Part shown: in pieces, positions 5,565 through 6,808 of the stretch | Numbering within the stretch: the first letter of the stretch is position 1 | How the letters are laid out: each line of letters starts with the position of its first letter | The notes under the pieces: generated by a model | Database searches by the model: none | The model's input: only the letters and a program-made list of their open reading frames with translations | What the model was told of the DNA's origin: nothing | Position numbers and translations under genes: made by a program | DNA from: Candidatus Saccharimonadota bacterium | Lineage (GTDB): Bacteria > Patescibacteriota > Saccharimonadia > Saccharimonadales > SZUA-47 | Assembly: GCA_017993025.1 (NCBI GenBank) | Contig: JAGONL010000043.1 | Coordinates: forward strand, 1-6,808 | DNA length: 6,808 nt | Reading direction: 5' to 3'

Positions 5565-5570
5565 AAGGGG
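5565..5570 (+). promoter_or_regulatory. Shine-Dalgarno site of the Pro/Gln-rich protein gene
   Basis: AAGGGG ends seven bases before the ATG at 5578. It decides the start: the nearer ATG at 5571 is in another frame and too close to the site. It contrasts with the sortase, kinase and PGI/PMI genes, which have no comparable site. Confidence 0.55.
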
Positions 5571-5577
5571 ATGGGAA

Positions 5578-6270
5578 ATGTTTGGACAAACTGACGATAA
5601 TCAAACTGGTGGCTCTGCTACGGCCACGCAAGCTCCTTCAATGTTAGACAACGTAACACCACAAGATTTTCAAACTATAACCGATCCAGCTACTCAACCG
5701 CAAAATCATCCCGTTGCTCAGCCAGTCCCTCAGTATGACCCTCAGTTCCAACAGCAAGCTCCCCCACAGCAACAATACCAATCGAACAACGATAATCCAT
5801 TTGCTCAAAATCCAATTGTTTCAGAGCCACCTGCCCCTATTTCCCAAAATACTCCTACCGATATCTCACCTTTTGGGGTGTTTGCAAACCATAGCACAGA
5901 GCCAGCAAGTTCACCTTCAGGTCCTGTTTCCCCTCCTGTTATTCTACCTACCGAAGATACTCAAAACAAAGCTAGTAGCTCACCGGTAGCGCCAGACCCC
6001 CCACTAGCCCAAACTGCTCCTGTAGACCAAGCAAAGCTTGCCGACATGAAACAACAGGCACTTGCCCATCTAGAACCACTTGCTGACCACCTAGACGGTA
6101 CACCAGAGGAAACTTTTAAGACAACCATGATGATGATTCAGGCTAATGACAACCATACTCTAATTGAAAAAGCATTAAACGCAGCCAAAGACATAGAAGA
6201 TGACAAAGCCCGTGCCCAGGCAATGTTAGATATTGTTAACGAGATCAACTACTTCTCACAGGATAACTAG
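5578..6270 (+). CDS. Pro/Gln-rich protein with a conserved-looking C-terminal helical domain, 230 aa
   Basis: I do not recognise a named family. Residues 1 to about 149 are low complexity, rich in Pro, Gln, Ser, Thr and Asn (for example PQFQQQAPPQQQYQ at 55-68), and must be largely disordered. The first 130 residues contain no Lys or Arg, so this part is acidic. Residues about 150-228 look quite different: amphipathic, charged and helical, with ALAHLEPLADHLDGTPEETF (161-180), KTTMMMIQAND (181-191) and a final helix around QAMLDIVNEINYF (214-226). The whole protein has no Cys, no signal peptide and no membrane span, so it is probably cytoplasmic. The layout, a flexible tail plus a compact helical module, suggests a scaffold or adaptor; that is inference. 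Start at 5578 is supported by the AAGGGG site. It stands alone between a divergent and a convergent neighbour. Confidence 0.85.
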   Translation: MFGQTDDNQTGGSATATQAPSMLDNVTPQDFQTITDPATQPQNHPVAQPVPQYDPQFQQQAPPQQQYQSNNDNPFAQNPIVSEPPAPISQNTPTDISPFGVFANHSTEPASSPSGPVSPPVILPTEDTQNKASSSPVAPDPPLAQTAPVDQAKLADMKQQALAHLEPLADHLDGTPEETFKTTMMMIQANDNHTLIEKALNAAKDIEDDKARAQAMLDIVNEINYFSQDN

Positions 6271-6273
6271 AAC

Positions 6274-6308
6274 TAGGGTATAGGCTTTAGGGTATAGGGT
6301 ATAGTGTG
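6274..6308. repeat. Five-unit seven-base tandem repeat, TAGGGTA type
   Basis: Units start at 6274, 6281, 6288, 6295 and 6302, all beginning with TAG. Units one, three and four are identical TAGGGTA; unit two is TAGGCTT and unit five TAGTGTG. Adjacent units match at 5, 5, 7 and 5 of 7 positions, 22 of 28 in all. It begins three bases after the stop codon of the Pro/Gln-rich gene. Confidence 0.8.
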
Positions 6309-6331
6309 GGATATTTGAAACGGATGATAGG

Positions 6332-6349
6332 AATTTAAAATATTAAATT
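6332..6349. terminator. AT-only inverted repeat between convergent genes, possible weak terminator
   Basis: AATTTAA (6332-6338) and TTAAATT (6343-6349) are perfect seven-base arms around the loop AATA, with a five-T run nearby at 6354-6358. The stem has no G-C pairs, so intrinsic termination would be weak. Its position between two converging genes is the main argument for function. Confidence 0.22.
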
Positions 6350-6400
6350 TAAATTTTTAAGTACTATACTTTATATACCGTAACTTTTAACTGCCTGCTT

Positions 6401-6808
6401 TTATCCAAAAAGTTGAGCGTGGGCTTTTCGTATTAGTTCTGGATAGCCACTCCAAGAAAACTCTAAAGAATCTAGTTCACTAATATCAAAAAACTCAACT
6501 TCAGACACGTCGTCGCTGGCGACAATTTTATCAGTAGTTTTCAGCTTAGATGCAAAAGTTAAAGAAAGTGTATTTACTGACTCTTTGCTAAAAGGGTAGT
6601 CAAATGTCCAACTAGAGCAAAACTGCGGGGTCTCGTAATCTTGCACATCAAGCCCCAACTCTTCCTTTATCTCTCTATGTAAAGCCGTTTCTACTGTCTC
6701 TCCGTAAATAACAAAACCACCGGGCAAATCGTATTTCCCCTTATTTGGTTCTTCCCCGCGCACAGCCAAAAGCACCCTGCCCTGGTCGTCAAATAATGCA
6801 ATTTCCGC
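6401..6808 (-). CDS. NUDIX hydrolase (5' partial, runs off the right edge)
   Basis: NUDIX enzymes hydrolyse a nucleoside diphosphate linked to another group, using a divalent metal, in the cytoplasm. The full Nudix box GX5EX7REUXEEXGU is present: GFVIYGE, then seven residues, then REIKEELGL. It is preceded by the usual strand LLAVRGEEPNKGKYDLPGG. After the box come PQFCSSWTFDYPF and a C-terminal helix ending HAQLFG at 6404. The frame stays open from the GTG at 6775 to the window edge (AEIALFDDQGR in front), so that GTG is an internal valine codon and the real start lies beyond 6808; 135 residues are visible. The downstream features recall NADH- or ADP-ribose-pyrophosphatase-like members, but an N-terminal zinc ribbon, which would indicate the NADH type, is not in view. 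The substrate is undetermined. It converges on the Pro/Gln-rich gene. Confidence 0.93.
   Translation of the reverse strand, partial: AEIALFDDQGRVLLAVRGEEPNKGKYDLPGGFVIYGETVETALHREIKEELGLDVQDYETPQFCSSWTFDYPFSKESVNTLSLTFASKLKTTDKIVASDDVSEVEFFDISELDSLEFSWSGYPELIRKAHAQLFG

Larger units (their letters stand above)
5424..5577. other. Divergent intergenic region between PGI/PMI and the Pro/Gln-rich protein gene
   Basis: This stretch must hold the promoters of both flanking genes. It contains a heptamer array next to each gene (5430-5464 and 5526-5554), separated by about 60 bases without the seven-base pattern. The 12-mers ACTAGTATCTAG (5449-5460) and ACTAGTATTTAG (5539-5550) are direct repeats differing at one base, 90 bases apart. 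Confidence 0.6.
6271..6400. other. Gap between convergent Pro/Gln-rich and NUDIX genes
   Basis: No gene is visible. The first part is a seven-base tandem array (6274-6308), followed by a very AT-rich stretch with an AT-only inverted repeat (6332-6349). No GC-rich terminator is seen for either gene. Confidence 0.6.

Noticed and set aside
5714..5989. 91-codon open frame overlapping the Pro/Gln-rich gene in another frame
   Set aside because: Its composition follows from the repetitive codons of the real gene; no ribosome-binding site and no domain.
6274..6304. Resemblance of TAGGG repeats to eukaryotic telomere repeats
   Set aside because: The period is seven with a TA insertion, the array is internal between bacterial genes and only five units long; not a chromosome end.
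6365..6370. TATACT as a promoter in the gap between convergent genes
   Set aside because: No -35 match and no downstream gene on that strand; expected by chance in such AT-rich DNA. An antisense RNA to the NUDIX gene cannot be excluded.

Overview
The window looks like part of a small, moderately AT-rich bacterial chromosome. I infer a member of the Candidate Phyla Radiation (Patescibacteria), most likely Saccharibacteria-like. The reasons are a sortase (expected in a cell with one membrane), a bifunctional phosphoglucose/phosphomannose isomerase of the type best known from archaea, tightly abutting genes, and start sites that look leaderless. TGA ends two genes and no recognised gene contains an internal TGA. 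The code is therefore the ordinary bacterial one, not the TGA=Gly code of Gracilibacteria. The phylum assignment comes from gene content, not from a marker gene.

Layout. Positions 1-1705 hold the ATPase (5' end cut off by the window edge) and the permease of a MacB/YknYZ-type ABC transporter, joined by a one-base stop/start overlap. A 153-base gene-free stretch built largely of degenerate seven-base repeats follows. Next come a membrane-anchored sortase (1859-2455), a possible 41-residue single-span membrane protein (2487-2612), a PfkB-family sugar kinase (2629-3555) and a family 2 glycosyltransferase (3552-4388) that overlaps the kinase by four bases. The glycosyltransferase meets the oppositely oriented PGI/PMI gene (4389-5423) stop codon to stop codon with no base between them. 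A 154-base divergent region separates PGI/PMI from a Pro/Gln-rich protein of unknown function (5578-6270). After a repeat-bearing, AT-rich gap, a NUDIX hydrolase on the minus strand runs off the right edge (6401-6808).

How it may work together. Most of the genes fit envelope and sugar-phosphate work. PGI/PMI links glucose-, fructose- and mannose-6-phosphate, precursors of nucleotide sugars. The kinase phosphorylates a sugar-like substrate and the glycosyltransferase uses an activated sugar. The sortase fixes proteins at the cell surface and the ABC transporter exports a substrate or acts on the envelope. Only the ATPase-permease and kinase-glycosyltransferase pairs are clearly co-translated; the other links are inference.

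The two most unusual signals are non-coding. First, most intergenic regions carry degenerate seven-base tandem repeats, each with its own consensus. Second, the sortase, kinase and PGI/PMI genes each have a -10-like hexamer 6-7 bases before the ATG and no clear Shine-Dalgarno sequence, which suggests leaderless transcripts. The PGI/PMI promoter lies inside one of the seven-base arrays. I found no tRNA, rRNA, CRISPR array, insertion sequence or recognisable defence system.
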